Shown in pieces: positions 45,579-54,508 of a stretch of 64,000 nucleotides of DNA. Both the position numbers and the translations under genes were made by a program. Location of the stretch: NCBI RefSeq assembly GCF_002727065.1, contig NZ_PDVP01000003.1, positions 248,001-312,000 of the forward strand, in the 5' to 3' direction. The stretch's first letter is position 1. Every line of letters starts with the position of its first letter. The notes below the pieces were generated by a model. The model saw only the letters and a program-made list of their open reading frames with translations. It was not told the origin of the DNA and searched no databases. Source of the stretch: Zhengella mangrovi. Its GTDB lineage: Bacteria; Pseudomonadota; Alphaproteobacteria; Rhizobiales; Rhizobiaceae.

Positions 45579-45592
45579 TGCAGTATAATGCA
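45579..45592. promoter_or_regulatory. BoxR/BzdR-type operator between boxC and the MarR gene
   Basis: TGCA-GTATAA-TGCA, the second exact site in this divergent region, 105 bases from the first (start to start) and 138 bases upstream of the MarR gene. Paired operators could allow looping or separate control of the two directions. Confidence 0.78.
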
Positions 45593-45729
45593 TTGTTTCC
45601 AGGCATGAACAAATCTGCCAGCGTCTTTTTCGCTGGACAACCGCCATCCCTGCCGGCCGATCGGATGGTTTGCCTATGTTATTATAATGGGTGATGATTT
45701 ATGGTCGCCGCCGCAGGAAAGGTGACAGG

Positions 45730-46200
45730 ATGAGCCAGGAAGCGATTCGGGAAAAACGGGATGCGGCGCGGGCGGAAGATGTGGTTCCGCCGCTGGATAC
45801 GATCATCGGATACAAGCTCCGGCGTGCCCAGTTGGCCGTGTTCCAGGATTTCGCCGAGAGCTTCGCCCGGATGAAGCTCCGCCCTGCGGAATTCTCCGCC
45901 CTCGCCCTGATCGCGCGCCAGCCCGGCAGCAAGCAGTCGGAGATCGCCGAGGCCCTCGGTGTCAAGCCGGCCAACCTCGTCGCCCTGATGGACGGGCTGG
46001 AAAAACGCGGCCTGGCCGAACGGCGCAAGACCGATACGGACCGCCGCTCCTACTCGCTCTACCTGACAGCGAAGGGCGAGAAATTCGTGCTTTCCATGGC
46101 CTCCGTCTGGCGCGACCATGAAAACCGCATGATCGAGCGCCTCGGCGGCGAAGGCGAAAGCCGCCGCTTTATCGAGATGCTGGAAAAGGTGGCGGGTTAA
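45730..46200 (+). CDS. MarR-family regulator divergent from boxC
   Basis: A 156-residue MarR protein. The winged-helix spans about residues 50-105, with SKQSEIAEALGVKPANLVALMDGLEKRGLAERRKTDTDRR broadly matching the family. It is divergent from boxC and shares its control region. It could be a second, aromatic-acid-sensing control layer, as BadR is in Rhodopseudomonas. The start at 45730 follows an AAGGTGACAGG stretch; a longer reading from 45691 adds an unlikely basic leader. Confidence 0.85.
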   Translation: MSQEAIREKRDAARAEDVVPPLDTIIGYKLRRAQLAVFQDFAESFARMKLRPAEFSALALIARQPGSKQSEIAEALGVKPANLVALMDGLEKRGLAERRKTDTDRRSYSLYLTAKGEKFVLSMASVWRDHENRMIERLGGEGESRRFIEMLEKVAG

Positions 46201-46247
46201 AGCGTTTCCAGCGAAAGTGGACACCGGTTTCGCGTCCGGAATTGCGC
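46198..46247. repeat. Copy 1 of a dispersed rhizobial-type intergenic repeat
   Basis: Begins at the MarR stop codon with AAAGCGTTTCCAGCGAAAGT and continues through ACCGGTTTCGCGTCCGGAAT. Its reverse complement aligns without gaps to a second copy at 60251-60289 over 39 bases with 28 identities. I recall very similar sequences between genes of Rhizobium, Agrobacterium and Mesorhizobium. Confidence 0.65.
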
Positions 46248-46316
46248 ACGGCAAGAACCAGCCCTCCAATGGCAGCGGGTACCGGTGCTGCATCTGCGGG
46301 CCGGAATGGCTCCGGC

Positions 46317-49300
46317 TCAGGCCCCTGCCCGCTCCGCGCTGCCGGCTTCGGCCTCCGCTTCCGCCAGTTCCCGCTCCAGCCGCGCCTGCTCCGCCGCCTT
46401 GGGCGATGAGAACCGCGCCAAAAGCAGGTAGGCCACCGGGGTGACGAAGAGCGTCGCCAGCGTCGCCAGCCCCAGACCGCCGACGATGACCCAGCCGAGC
46501 GCAATGCGCGCCTCGGCCCCTGCCCCGGAGGCCAGAACGAGCGGCACGCCGCCGAGCACGGTCGAGATCATCGTCATCATCACCGGACGCAACCGGCGCA
46601 CCGCGGCCTGGCGCGCCGCCTCCGCGACGCCGAGCCCGCGGTCGCGAAGCTGGTTGGCGAACTCGACGATCAGGATGCCGTTCTTGGCCATGATGCCGAC
46701 CAGCAGCACCAGCCCGACCTGCGAATAGACATTCAGGCTCGTCCCGGTCAGTGCCATGGCGAAGATGGCGCAGGCCAGTCCCAGCGGCACCGTCAGGATG
46801 ATGATGAAGGCGGAGACGAAGCTCTCGAACTGGGCGGCCAGCACCAGCAGCACGACGATGATGGCGAAGGCGAAGACCAGGCCGATGGAACTCGTCGTCT
46901 CCTTCAGCGTGGCTGCCTCGGCGAGCGGAACCAGCCGGGCGCCGGGCGGCAGCAGCGGCGTGGCGATCTCGGTGAAGCGGCCCATGGCGTCGGCCAGCGC
47001 GAAATCGGGCGCCAGGCTGGCCGTGATCGAGACGGCGCGCAGCTTTTGCTCGCGGTCGAGCGACGGCGCCACCGGGCGCTCTTCCAGCGTCGACACGGTC
47101 GAGATCGGCACGGTGCGTCCGTCCGACGTCTGCACGAAGATGTTCTCCAGGTCGGTCGGATCGTTGACCGGGTTGGAGGTCGACAGGAGCTTGATGTCCA
47201 CGGCCCGGTCGTTGAGGAAGACCGACCCGATCGCCCGTCCGTCGAGCATCGACTGGATGACCGCCGCCAGGCCGGAAATGTCGACGCCGAGGTCGGACGC
47301 CCGCTCGCGGTTGACCTGGATGGACAGCTGCGGCTGCGTGGTTTCATAGGACAGGCGCACCCGCCCGAAACGGGGATCCTTCTCGAGTTCCTGCATCACC
47401 TTGTCGGCGGCCGTCGCCAGGTCCTCGTACTTCTCGCCTGCGATCGCCATCTGCAGCCCGTTGCCGGCGCCCCGGATACCGAGCGAATTGGGCTGGATCG
47501 CGAACGCCCGCACCCCGACCACCTGGCTGGCCAGCCGGTTCATCTCCGACACGATCTCCTGCTGCGAGCGGGTCCGCTCTTCCCACGGCGCCAGCGTCAG
47601 CACCATGAAGCCGCTGTTGGCCTGGCCCCGCCGTCCGGCGATGGAAAAGATGTTGGTCACCTCGCCCGAGGCCTTGTACGGCTCGGCCAGGGCTTCCAGC
47701 TTCCGGATCTGGCTCGCCGTGTAGTCCAGGCTGACGCCTTGCGGCGCCGAAACGGAGAAGATGACGATGGACCGGTCTTCCGGCGGCGTCAGTTCCTGGC
47801 GCAGCGTGGTGAAGGTCACCACGGAAGCGCCCGCGATCAGGACCGCTGCCACGATCACCAGCAGCGGCACCTTCAGGCAGACCTCCAGCATGCCGGCGTA
47901 AAGCGTTGTCATCAGGCAGCCGAGGCGGCCGATCAGGCTCGGCCGCGCATCGGCATCCGTTGCCCGCGGCTGGCCGGTCAGGAAGCGCGAGGCCAGCATC
48001 GGGCAAAGTGAAAGCGCGACCACCGACGAGAGCATCACTGAAAGCGCGAGCGTGAAGCCGAACTCGCGGAACAGGCCGCCCGCCTTGCCCGGCAGGAACG
48101 AGATCGGGATGAACACGGCCGCCAGCGTGGCCGTAGTCGTGACGACCGCGAAAAACACCTCCCGCGTTCCGATCACGGCAGCCGCACGCGCCGTCATGCC
48201 TTCATTGCGCCGCGTGACGATGTTTTCCAGGACGACAATGGCGTCATCCACCACCATGCCCGTCGCCAGCACCAGCGCCAGCAACGTCAGGATGTTGATC
48301 GAGAAACCGGCCATCCAGATGCCGGCCACGGCGCCGACCAGCGCGACCGGGATCGTCAGCGCCGGCACCAGCGTCGCCCGGATGTTCAGCAGGAACAGGA
48401 AGATGACGGCAATGACGATGCCAATGGCCAGGGCCAGCGAGCGCACCACCTCGTTGATCGCGCCCGAAATGAACGTTGCGTCGTCGGATGTGACACGGAC
48501 CGTCACGCCGGCCGGCACGATGGTCCGGATCTCCTCGACCGCCGCGCGCACGCCCTTGGAAATGTCCAGCGTGTTCGAGCCGGCCTGCCGGATGATGCCG
48601 AGGCCGACACCATTGGCGCCGTTGGCGCGCAGCGAACTGTCACCCGGGTTCGGGCCGAGCGAGACGCTGGCGACATCGCCGATGCGCACCCGGTCCTTGA
48701 TCAGGATGGATTCGAATTCCTCCTTCGTGGCCACGGTCGCGGTCGCGCGCACCACGAGATCCTGGCTCGACGATGTCAGCGATCCTGCCGGCGCGTCGAA
48801 GGCCGCCGTGGACAGCGCCCGCGCCAGGTCGGCCACCGTCAGGCCGCGGCTCGCCAGCTTGATCTGGTCCACGTCGATCCGGAAGATCTCGTCGCGGTCG
48901 CCGTAGACCTGGACATCCGCCACGCCCGGAACAGCCGTAAGCCGTTCCACGATGTCGTTTTCCACCAGCAGCGTGAGTTGCTGGACAGTCAGCCGGTCCG
49001 AGGTGACCGCGATGCGCATCACCGCCTGGGCGTTGCTGTCCGCCTTCACGATGATCGGGTTGTCCGCATCGCTTGGCAGGTCCCGGGATATCCGGTTGAT
49101 GGCGTCGCGCAGGTCGGAGGCCGCCGTGTCGAGGTCCGTCGCCTCGGTGAATTCCACCGTCACGTTGGATCGCCCGAAGGTGGACGAGGACGAGATCGAC
49201 CGCACGCCCGGCACCCGTCCGGCAGCCCCCTCGATGCGCGCCGTCAGCTCGCGGTCGATGGTTTCGGGCGCCGCCCCGGTGAAATCGGTCCGCACCGTGA

Positions 49301-49466
49301 TCACCGGGTTGTCGGTTTCCGGCAGTTCGCGGATTTCCGCGCCGAAAAGGGCCGCCAGCCCGGCGACCACGATCAACAGGTTGACGACGATGGCCAGCAC
49401 CGGCCGCCGCACGAAAAGCGCGGCAATGTCGTTGGTCCTGCCCTTGTGATGACCGTCAGCTTGCAT
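46317..49466 (-). CDS. RND efflux pump, HAE1-family permease
   Basis: Inner-membrane proton-driven multidrug exporter of 1049 residues. TM1 is RRPVLAIVVNLLIVVAGLAAL near residue 20, a large porter domain follows, and the proton-relay pair Asp-Asp is in LVLATGMVVDDAIVVLENIV near residue 410. The second half repeats the pattern, ending with TM12 near residue 1000. Its start overlaps the adaptor gene stop by 11 bases. No outer-membrane channel gene is adjacent, so a TolC-like partner is encoded elsewhere. Confidence 0.94.
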   Translation of the reverse strand: MQADGHHKGRTNDIAALFVRRPVLAIVVNLLIVVAGLAALFGAEIRELPETDNPVITVRTDFTGAAPETIDRELTARIEGAAGRVPGVRSISSSSTFGRSNVTVEFTEATDLDTAASDLRDAINRISRDLPSDADNPIIVKADSNAQAVMRIAVTSDRLTVQQLTLLVENDIVERLTAVPGVADVQVYGDRDEIFRIDVDQIKLASRGLTVADLARALSTAAFDAPAGSLTSSSQDLVVRATATVATKEEFESILIKDRVRIGDVASVSLGPNPGDSSLRANGANGVGLGIIRQAGSNTLDISKGVRAAVEEIRTIVPAGVTVRVTSDDATFISGAINEVVRSLALAIGIVIAVIFLFLLNIRATLVPALTIPVALVGAVAGIWMAGFSINILTLLALVLATGMVVDDAIVVLENIVTRRNEGMTARAAAVIGTREVFFAVVTTTATLAAVFIPISFLPGKAGGLFREFGFTLALSVMLSSVVALSLCPMLASRFLTGQPRATDADARPSLIGRLGCLMTTLYAGMLEVCLKVPLLVIVAAVLIAGASVVTFTTLRQELTPPEDRSIVIFSVSAPQGVSLDYTASQIRKLEALAEPYKASGEVTNIFSIAGRRGQANSGFMVLTLAPWEERTRSQQEIVSEMNRLASQVVGVRAFAIQPNSLGIRGAGNGLQMAIAGEKYEDLATAADKVMQELEKDPRFGRVRLSYETTQPQLSIQVNRERASDLGVDISGLAAVIQSMLDGRAIGSVFLNDRAVDIKLLSTSNPVNDPTDLENIFVQTSDGRTVPISTVSTLEERPVAPSLDREQKLRAVSITASLAPDFALADAMGRFTEIATPLLPPGARLVPLAEAATLKETTSSIGLVFAFAIIVVLLVLAAQFESFVSAFIIILTVPLGLACAIFAMALTGTSLNVYSQVGLVLLVGIMAKNGILIVEFANQLRDRGLGVAEAARQAAVRRLRPVMMTMISTVLGGVPLVLASGAGAEARIALGWVIVGGLGLATLATLFVTPVAYLLLARFSSPKAAEQARLERELAEAEAEAGSAERAGA

Positions 49467-50670
49467 CGGAGACCTGCGGTCTTGCGCCGCCTTCCTTGCC
49501 GTCGGCGCCGATGACGCGGATGGCGGCGCCGGGCCGCAGCGATTGCAGTCCCTCGGTGATGATGAGGTCGCCTTCCTTCACCGCCCCGTCCACCAGCACG
49601 CTGTCGCTGTTGCGCTGGATGATCGTGACCGGAACCTGCTCCGCCTTCCCGTCCGAGGCCCGCCAGACATGGGCTCCGGCCGAGCTCCACTGGATGGCGA
49701 GCGGATCGACGGCCGGCCAGCTCTGGCCTGGGAAACGCATTTCGACGCGGAACGACATGCCCGGCCGCAGCCGGTCATCCGGGTTCTCGATCAGCGCGCG
49801 CACCTGGATGGTACGGCTGGCGCGGTCGATGCGGCTGCCCGTCGCCTGCACCTTGCCCTCGAAGGTCTCGCCGGGCAGCGACACGGCATGGGCCACCAGC
49901 GGCTGGCCGACCGAGATGATCGGCGCAAACTTTTCCGGCAGCCAGAAGTCGACGAGGATCGACGAGCGGTCGTCCAGCGTCGCGATCTCGGTCTGCGTTG
50001 TCACGTAGTCGCCCGCCTCGACGGGAACGATCCCCGCCCGGCCAGCGATCGGCGCAACGATGCTGCGCTTTTCCAGGTCCACCTTGGCCTCGCGCAGGGC
50101 GAGTTCGGCCGTATCCCGGGCATTGCGGGCGGTATCCACCTGGGTCTGGGATGCGGTCCGGCTCTGGAACAGCTTCTCGACCCGCTCCAGCGCCTCGTTG
50201 GCGGTTTTCAGCGCCAGCATGGCCCGGTCGCGGGCGATGGCTTCGCTGCCGGAGTCGAGCCGGGCAATCACGGTCCCGGCCTCCACCTTCTGCCCAGGCT
50301 GCAGGTTGACCTCGGTCAGCATGCCGGAGGCCAGCGGCACCACGGTCACCGAGCGCAGCGCCTCGCCGTCGCCGATGGCCGTCACCCGGTCGTTGATCTG
50401 CGCCGTGGTGACCGGCTGCACGACCACGGAGGCCTCGCGCGCGCCGAAGCCGCCGCGCTGCCGCCCGTCGCCCTTGCCTTTGCCTTTGCCCTTGCCGGCG
50501 TCTGCCGTTCCCGGTGCCTGCGCATCCTGACCCGTCAGCAGTGCCACGGTCGAGGGTTTCAGCCCCAACTTGGCCAACTGCTCGCCGGCGCCCGGCACCA
50601 GCCGGGAATATCCCAGACCGACCGCGGCCAACAGGATGAGCGTGAGGAGAACCTGTTTCCAGAATGCCAT
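49456..50670 (-). CDS. RND efflux periplasmic adaptor (membrane fusion protein)
   Basis: Adaptor of 404 residues linking the RND pump to an outer-membrane channel. A single N-terminal membrane segment (residues 6-22) anchors it. A low-complexity linker with alternating Lys-Gly (about 59-75) precedes the lipoyl/hairpin domain, with LQPGQKVEAGTVIARLDSG near residue 122 and a coiled coil about 140-195. A beta-barrel domain lies at the C-terminus. It is upstream of and translationally coupled to the pump gene. Confidence 0.92.
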   Translation of the reverse strand: MAFWKQVLLTLILLAAVGLGYSRLVPGAGEQLAKLGLKPSTVALLTGQDAQAPGTADAGKGKGKGKGDGRQRGGFGAREASVVVQPVTTAQINDRVTAIGDGEALRSVTVVPLASGMLTEVNLQPGQKVEAGTVIARLDSGSEAIARDRAMLALKTANEALERVEKLFQSRTASQTQVDTARNARDTAELALREAKVDLEKRSIVAPIAGRAGIVPVEAGDYVTTQTEIATLDDRSSILVDFWLPEKFAPIISVGQPLVAHAVSLPGETFEGKVQATGSRIDRASRTIQVRALIENPDDRLRPGMSFRVEMRFPGQSWPAVDPLAIQWSSAGAHVWRASDGKAEQVPVTIIQRNSDSVLVDGAVKEGDLIITEGLQSLRPGAAIRVIGADGKEGGARPQVSDAS

Positions 50671-50794
50671 TCAGTTTTCCGATCGGCCCGCGGGCCGGGC
50701 ACCAGCCAGACCACCTTCGCGCAGTTTGCCGGAATATGTGGGCCGCATTCGGGCACTTGGCAAGAGATTTAACCCCCTCCGACACGGCGAATGG

Positions 50795-51544
50795 TTAAGG
50801 CGCCTCGTTGCGGGCAAGCCAGCCGGCGAAGGCGGATGCGGCAAGCCGCGCGATCATCGCCATATCCGCGGCCGGCGTGATGACGCGACCGGGCGGGAAG
50901 CCGCGCGCCGCAACGATCCGGCTCATGTCGTCGGCACCATGCAGGCCATGGCCGGCAAACAGGCTGACCAGTGCATCGCTTGGCTCGAGTTGCGTGAGGG
51001 CCTCGGCAACGAACGGTGCCTCTTCCAGGTAGGCGCAGGAGACCGGCACCCCGAGATGGCCGGCGAGATCGGCTGCAAAAGCCTCCGTTGCCCGTCGCGA
51101 CCGGTCGTCCTTGGTCGAGCCGTGCGCGGCCACCAGGACCCGGTCGGGCCGCCCGTCGTCGAGGACGCGGAGATGGTCGGCGCAGGCGGCGGCAAAGGCC
51201 GGGTCGGTACCGAGTGCCGGAAGAAAGGCCGCTTTGACGCCGGCGGCCTGAAGCCGGGCCGGCAGCGCTTCTCGAACGAAATAGCCCTCGCTCATGAACA
51301 CCGGGTAGACAACCACCTGCCGGTCCGCCTCGCCGCGGACAGCCTGTTCCAGCGATGGCAGGCCGGAAAGGACGCCGCATCGCACGGCCCCGGTCGAGCC
51401 GGCGGCCGCGGCGACCAGCCGGCAGATCTCCCGCAGCCGCGCGTTGTCGCCCTGCCCGCCCCGCTCGCCATGGGCGGCAAGCAGAAGCAGCGGGGCATTC
51501 ACGGGCACGGGTCTATGCCCGCAGAAATCGCAAGGATCGCTCAT
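50795..51544 (-). CDS. CbiX/SirB-type sirohydrochlorin chelatase-like protein
   Basis: Two-repeat chelatase of 249 residues that would insert cobalt or ferrous iron into sirohydrochlorin. The two halves carry LLAAHGERGG near residue 22 and LVAAHGSTKDDRS near residue 136, the metal-site histidines of this family. The extreme N-terminus CDFCGHR could bind a metal. No cobalamin or sirohaem genes are adjacent, so cobalt versus iron cannot be decided. Confidence 0.82.
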   Translation of the reverse strand: MSDPCDFCGHRPVPVNAPLLLLAAHGERGGQGDNARLREICRLVAAAAGSTGAVRCGVLSGLPSLEQAVRGEADRQVVVYPVFMSEGYFVREALPARLQAAGVKAAFLPALGTDPAFAAACADHLRVLDDGRPDRVLVAAHGSTKDDRSRRATEAFAADLAGHLGVPVSCAYLEEAPFVAEALTQLEPSDALVSLFAGHGLHGADDMSRIVAARGFPPGRVITPAADMAMIARLAASAFAGWLARNEAP

Positions 51545-51609
51545 CGGCGCAATGGATCAGGCCCGGCGCCGCGCCGCAAGCCCCGGTTCCGCCTCTCGGC
51601 GTTGCGCCA

Positions 51610-52650
51610 TCACGCGAAGGTCAGGTGCACCTTGACCGAGCGGGTCCGGTCTCCGGCCGCCTCGAAGGCTTCCAGCGCACGGTCCAGCGGGTAGCTGCCG
51701 GTAATGATCGGTTTGACGTTGATGGCGCCGCTGTCGATCAGCCGCACCGCTTCGGCGAATTCGGGGTGGAACCGGTGCGTGCCCTTGAGCGAGATTTCCT
51801 TCGAGACGATGAGGTTGAGCGGGATGACGACATCGCCCGTCACGCCCACCTGGACGATCGTGCCCTTGGGTCGCACCGTGGTGATGGCCGTCCGCAGCGC
51901 AGCCGGTGCGGCCGAACATTCGAAGGCCACGTCGAAATGGCCCTTGTCGGCGGTGAAGGCCTCCATCGTGGCGGCATCGCTTCCCACGTTGACCGTCCGC
52001 GTCGCGCCCATCTGGCGCGCCACGTCCAGCGTGGCATCCTGCAGGTCGGTCACCACGACTTCCACCGCGCCGCGCTGGCGCGCCACCGCCGCGCACAGCG
52101 AACCGATCGGGCCCGCGCCGGTCACCAGCACGCGGGCGCCCTGCAGGTCGCCGGCCTGGTTGGCGGCATGAACGCAGACGGCAAGCGGCTCCGAACAGGC
52201 GGCCTCGGCAATCGTCCTGCCTTCGCCGACCGCCTCGCACTGGACGGCTTCGGCGATGATGCGATCGCGGAACCCGCCCTGCTCATGCGGGAAACGCATC
52301 GCCGACCCGTAGAAGCGCATGTTCAGGCAATGGTTGAACTGGCTGATCTCGCAATACTTGCAATGGCCGCAGGGGCGGCTGGGATTGAGCGCGACGCGGT
52401 CTCCAGCCTTCACGTTGGTCACACCGGATCCGACATCGACGATGGTGCCGGCGACCTCGTGGCCAAGGATGATCGGCTCTTTCACCCGGATCGGGCCGAA
52501 GCCCCCGTCGTGGTAATAGTGCAGGTCCGAGCCGCAGATGCCCCCGGCACCGATGGCGACCAGCACCTGGCCCGGTCCGGGTGCGCCGACGGTGTCCGTC
52601 TCGATCCGGATGTCATGCTTGTCGTAGAGGCGGCAGACGCGAGTTTCCAT
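51610..52650 (-). CDS. idnD: L-idonate 5-dehydrogenase-like zinc alcohol dehydrogenase
   Basis: Medium-chain dehydrogenase of 346 residues resembling L-idonate 5-dehydrogenase. Catalytic zinc ligands are in GGICGSDLHYYHDGGFG (near residue 37) and GHEVAG (near residue 63). The structural zinc set is CGHCKYCEISQFNHC (near residue 94). The cofactor fold is VLVTGAGPIGSLCAAVA near residue 173. It lies 9 bases after the TRAP large-permease stop, so it is part of the TRAP operon and probably oxidises a sugar acid brought in by it. Confidence 0.88.
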   Translation of the reverse strand: METRVCRLYDKHDIRIETDTVGAPGPGQVLVAIGAGGICGSDLHYYHDGGFGPIRVKEPIILGHEVAGTIVDVGSGVTNVKAGDRVALNPSRPCGHCKYCEISQFNHCLNMRFYGSAMRFPHEQGGFRDRIIAEAVQCEAVGEGRTIAEAACSEPLAVCVHAANQAGDLQGARVLVTGAGPIGSLCAAVARQRGAVEVVVTDLQDATLDVARQMGATRTVNVGSDAATMEAFTADKGHFDVAFECSAAPAALRTAITTVRPKGTIVQVGVTGDVVIPLNLIVSKEISLKGTHRFHPEFAEAVRLIDSGAINVKPIITGSYPLDRALEAFEAAGDRTRSVKVHLTFA

Positions 52651-52659
52651 TTTCAGATC

Positions 52660-53937
52660 CTAATCCAGAAGGACGGAGGGAAGCCAGGTGGCGATGGCCG
52701 GCACGTAGGAGACCAGCAACAGCACGAGGATATTCGTCAGAAGGAATGGCGCAATGGCCTTGACCACCGGCGTGAGCGGCAGCCGCGCGATGTTGGCGCA
52801 GATGAACAGGCACACGCCGACCGGCGGCGTGGTCAGGCCGATCATCAGGTTCAGCACCGCGAAAGTGGCGAAGTGCAGCGGGTCGATGCCCACGCCCTGC
52901 GCCAGCGTCAGCAGCGGCACGAACAGGATGATGAGCGCCGCGATGGTTTCCATGAACATGCCGACGAACAGCAGCAGCAGGTTGATCAGCAGGATCACGA
53001 CATACTTGTTGTCCGTTACCGCCAGGACTCCCGATGCCACGGCCTGGGGAATGCGTTCGGACACCAGGATCCAGCCGAAGACATTGGCAAATCCGACCAG
53101 CGCGAGGATGGCCGCAGATGAGACCGCGCTGTCGATGATGATCTTCGGAACCATTTTCAGCGGCAGCTCGCGATAGACGAAGCATCCGACCACGAAGGCA
53201 TAGACGCTGGCCACCACCGCCGTTTCGGTCGGCGTCGCAAGACCGCTCATCAGGCCGCCGATGATCAGCGCCGTCATGAAGATCGCCCAGAAGGCGCCCA
53301 TGAAGGAGCGGCCGAGTTCGCCAACACCCTGCCAGGGCTGGCGCGGGAAGCCCTTGCGCACGGCGATGATATAGGTCGTCACCATCATCGCCAACCCCAT
53401 CAACACGCCGGGAACGGCGCCCGCCAGGAACATCTTGCCCACCGATATCCCCGACAGCGCGCCGACGATGATCATCGGCACCGACGGCGGAATGATCGGC
53501 CCGACAGTGGACGAGGCAGCCGTCACAGCGGCCGAGAAATCAGCAGGATAACCCGCCTTCTTCATGCCCGGGATCATCATGCCGCCGATCGATGCGGCAT
53601 CGGCCACCGCCGTGCCGGAAATGCCGCCGAACAGCATCGAGCCGGCAACGTTGGTCAGGCCGAGGCCACCGCGCGCCCAGCCGACCAGTGCATTGGCGAA
53701 ACGGATGATCCGCTCCGTGATGCCGCCGGAATTCATCAGGTTGCCGGCCAGGATGAAGCCGGGAATGCACAGCAGCACGAAAACGTCCATGCCCGCGTAC
53801 ATTTTCTGCGGCATGACGACGAGCGGAATGCCGGCGGTCAGCAGGTAGGCCGCCGAAGCGAGACCCAGGGTCACGGCGACCGGAATGCCGATCAGCAGGC
53901 CGGCGATGAAGACGCCGATGAGGATGGCGAGGCTCAT
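52660..53937 (-). CDS. TRAP transporter large permease (DctM family)
   Basis: Sodium-coupled TRAP transporter channel subunit, 425 residues with about 12 membrane segments. Typical marks are VFVLLCIPGFILAGNLMNSGGITERIIRFANALVG near residue 52 and the GGISGTAVADAASIGGMMIPGMKKAGY loop near residue 100. Its start overlaps the small-permease stop by 4 bases (ATGA). Confidence 0.95.
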   Translation of the reverse strand: MSLAILIGVFIAGLLIGIPVAVTLGLASAAYLLTAGIPLVVMPQKMYAGMDVFVLLCIPGFILAGNLMNSGGITERIIRFANALVGWARGGLGLTNVAGSMLFGGISGTAVADAASIGGMMIPGMKKAGYPADFSAAVTAASSTVGPIIPPSVPMIIVGALSGISVGKMFLAGAVPGVLMGLAMMVTTYIIAVRKGFPRQPWQGVGELGRSFMGAFWAIFMTALIIGGLMSGLATPTETAVVASVYAFVVGCFVYRELPLKMVPKIIIDSAVSSAAILALVGFANVFGWILVSERIPQAVASGVLAVTDNKYVVILLINLLLLFVGMFMETIAALIILFVPLLTLAQGVGIDPLHFATFAVLNLMIGLTTPPVGVCLFICANIARLPLTPVVKAIAPFLLTNILVLLLVSYVPAIATWLPSVLLD

Positions 53938-54434
53938 GCTTGGTCACCGGTCATGTGGGCCGGACGCCCGTCCGAGCGGCCAAGCAGCATTTCGATGGCC
54001 CGCGCCAGCGAGAAGACGGCGAGCGAGACGAGCAGGACGAGCATCGTGACGTGCAGGAAATCCATCCGCCAGCCAAGCGCCGGCGAGGTCTGCATCACCC
54101 CGATGGACGTGTATTTCAGCGCCGGTCCGATCAGCGCCAGGCTGAGCGCGGCGGTCGCGGCGGCAGCAACGAACCGCAGCCGTTTCGGCCAGGCGCCGGG
54201 CAGCGATTCACAGACGAGGTCGACATTGACGAGATCGCCGTTGCGGAACGAAAGCCCGACCCCGAAGGCAGCGAGGTAGAGCAGCGCGAAACGCGTCAGT
54301 TCCTCCGTCCAGACCGGCGAATCGCCGATCAGCCGGCCGGCAATCTGGATCAGGACCGCGACCATCAGCACGGCAAAGGCAATGCCCGTGGCAAGACGGC
54401 TGAACCAGACAAGAAGCGAGACGATGCGCTGCAT
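53934..54434 (-). CDS. TRAP transporter small permease (DctQ family)
   Basis: Four-helix membrane subunit of 166 residues that pairs with the large permease. It shows FAVLMVAVLIQIAGRLIGDSPVWTEELTRFALLYLAAFG near residues 20-58, the usual DctQ pattern with the WxEE-like element. It is the second gene of the dctP-dctQ-dctM order. Confidence 0.92.
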   Translation of the reverse strand: MQRIVSLLVWFSRLATGIAFAVLMVAVLIQIAGRLIGDSPVWTEELTRFALLYLAAFGVGLSFRNGDLVNVDLVCESLPGAWPKRLRFVAAAATAALSLALIGPALKYTSIGVMQTSPALGWRMDFLHVTMLVLLVSLAVFSLARAIEMLLGRSDGRPAHMTGDQA

Positions 54435-54508
54435 GGCAGACCCCGGTCAGGCAGGAACGGAAAAAGGGCGGCGCCGGACATCGAGCACGGCGCCGCCCCG
54501 GCAGGCTG

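Noticed and set aside
50473-50500. Short tandem-looking CCTTTGCC units suggestive of a repeat locus
   Set aside because: They encode the Lys-Gly linker of the RND adaptor protein in frame and are explained by that low-complexity segment.
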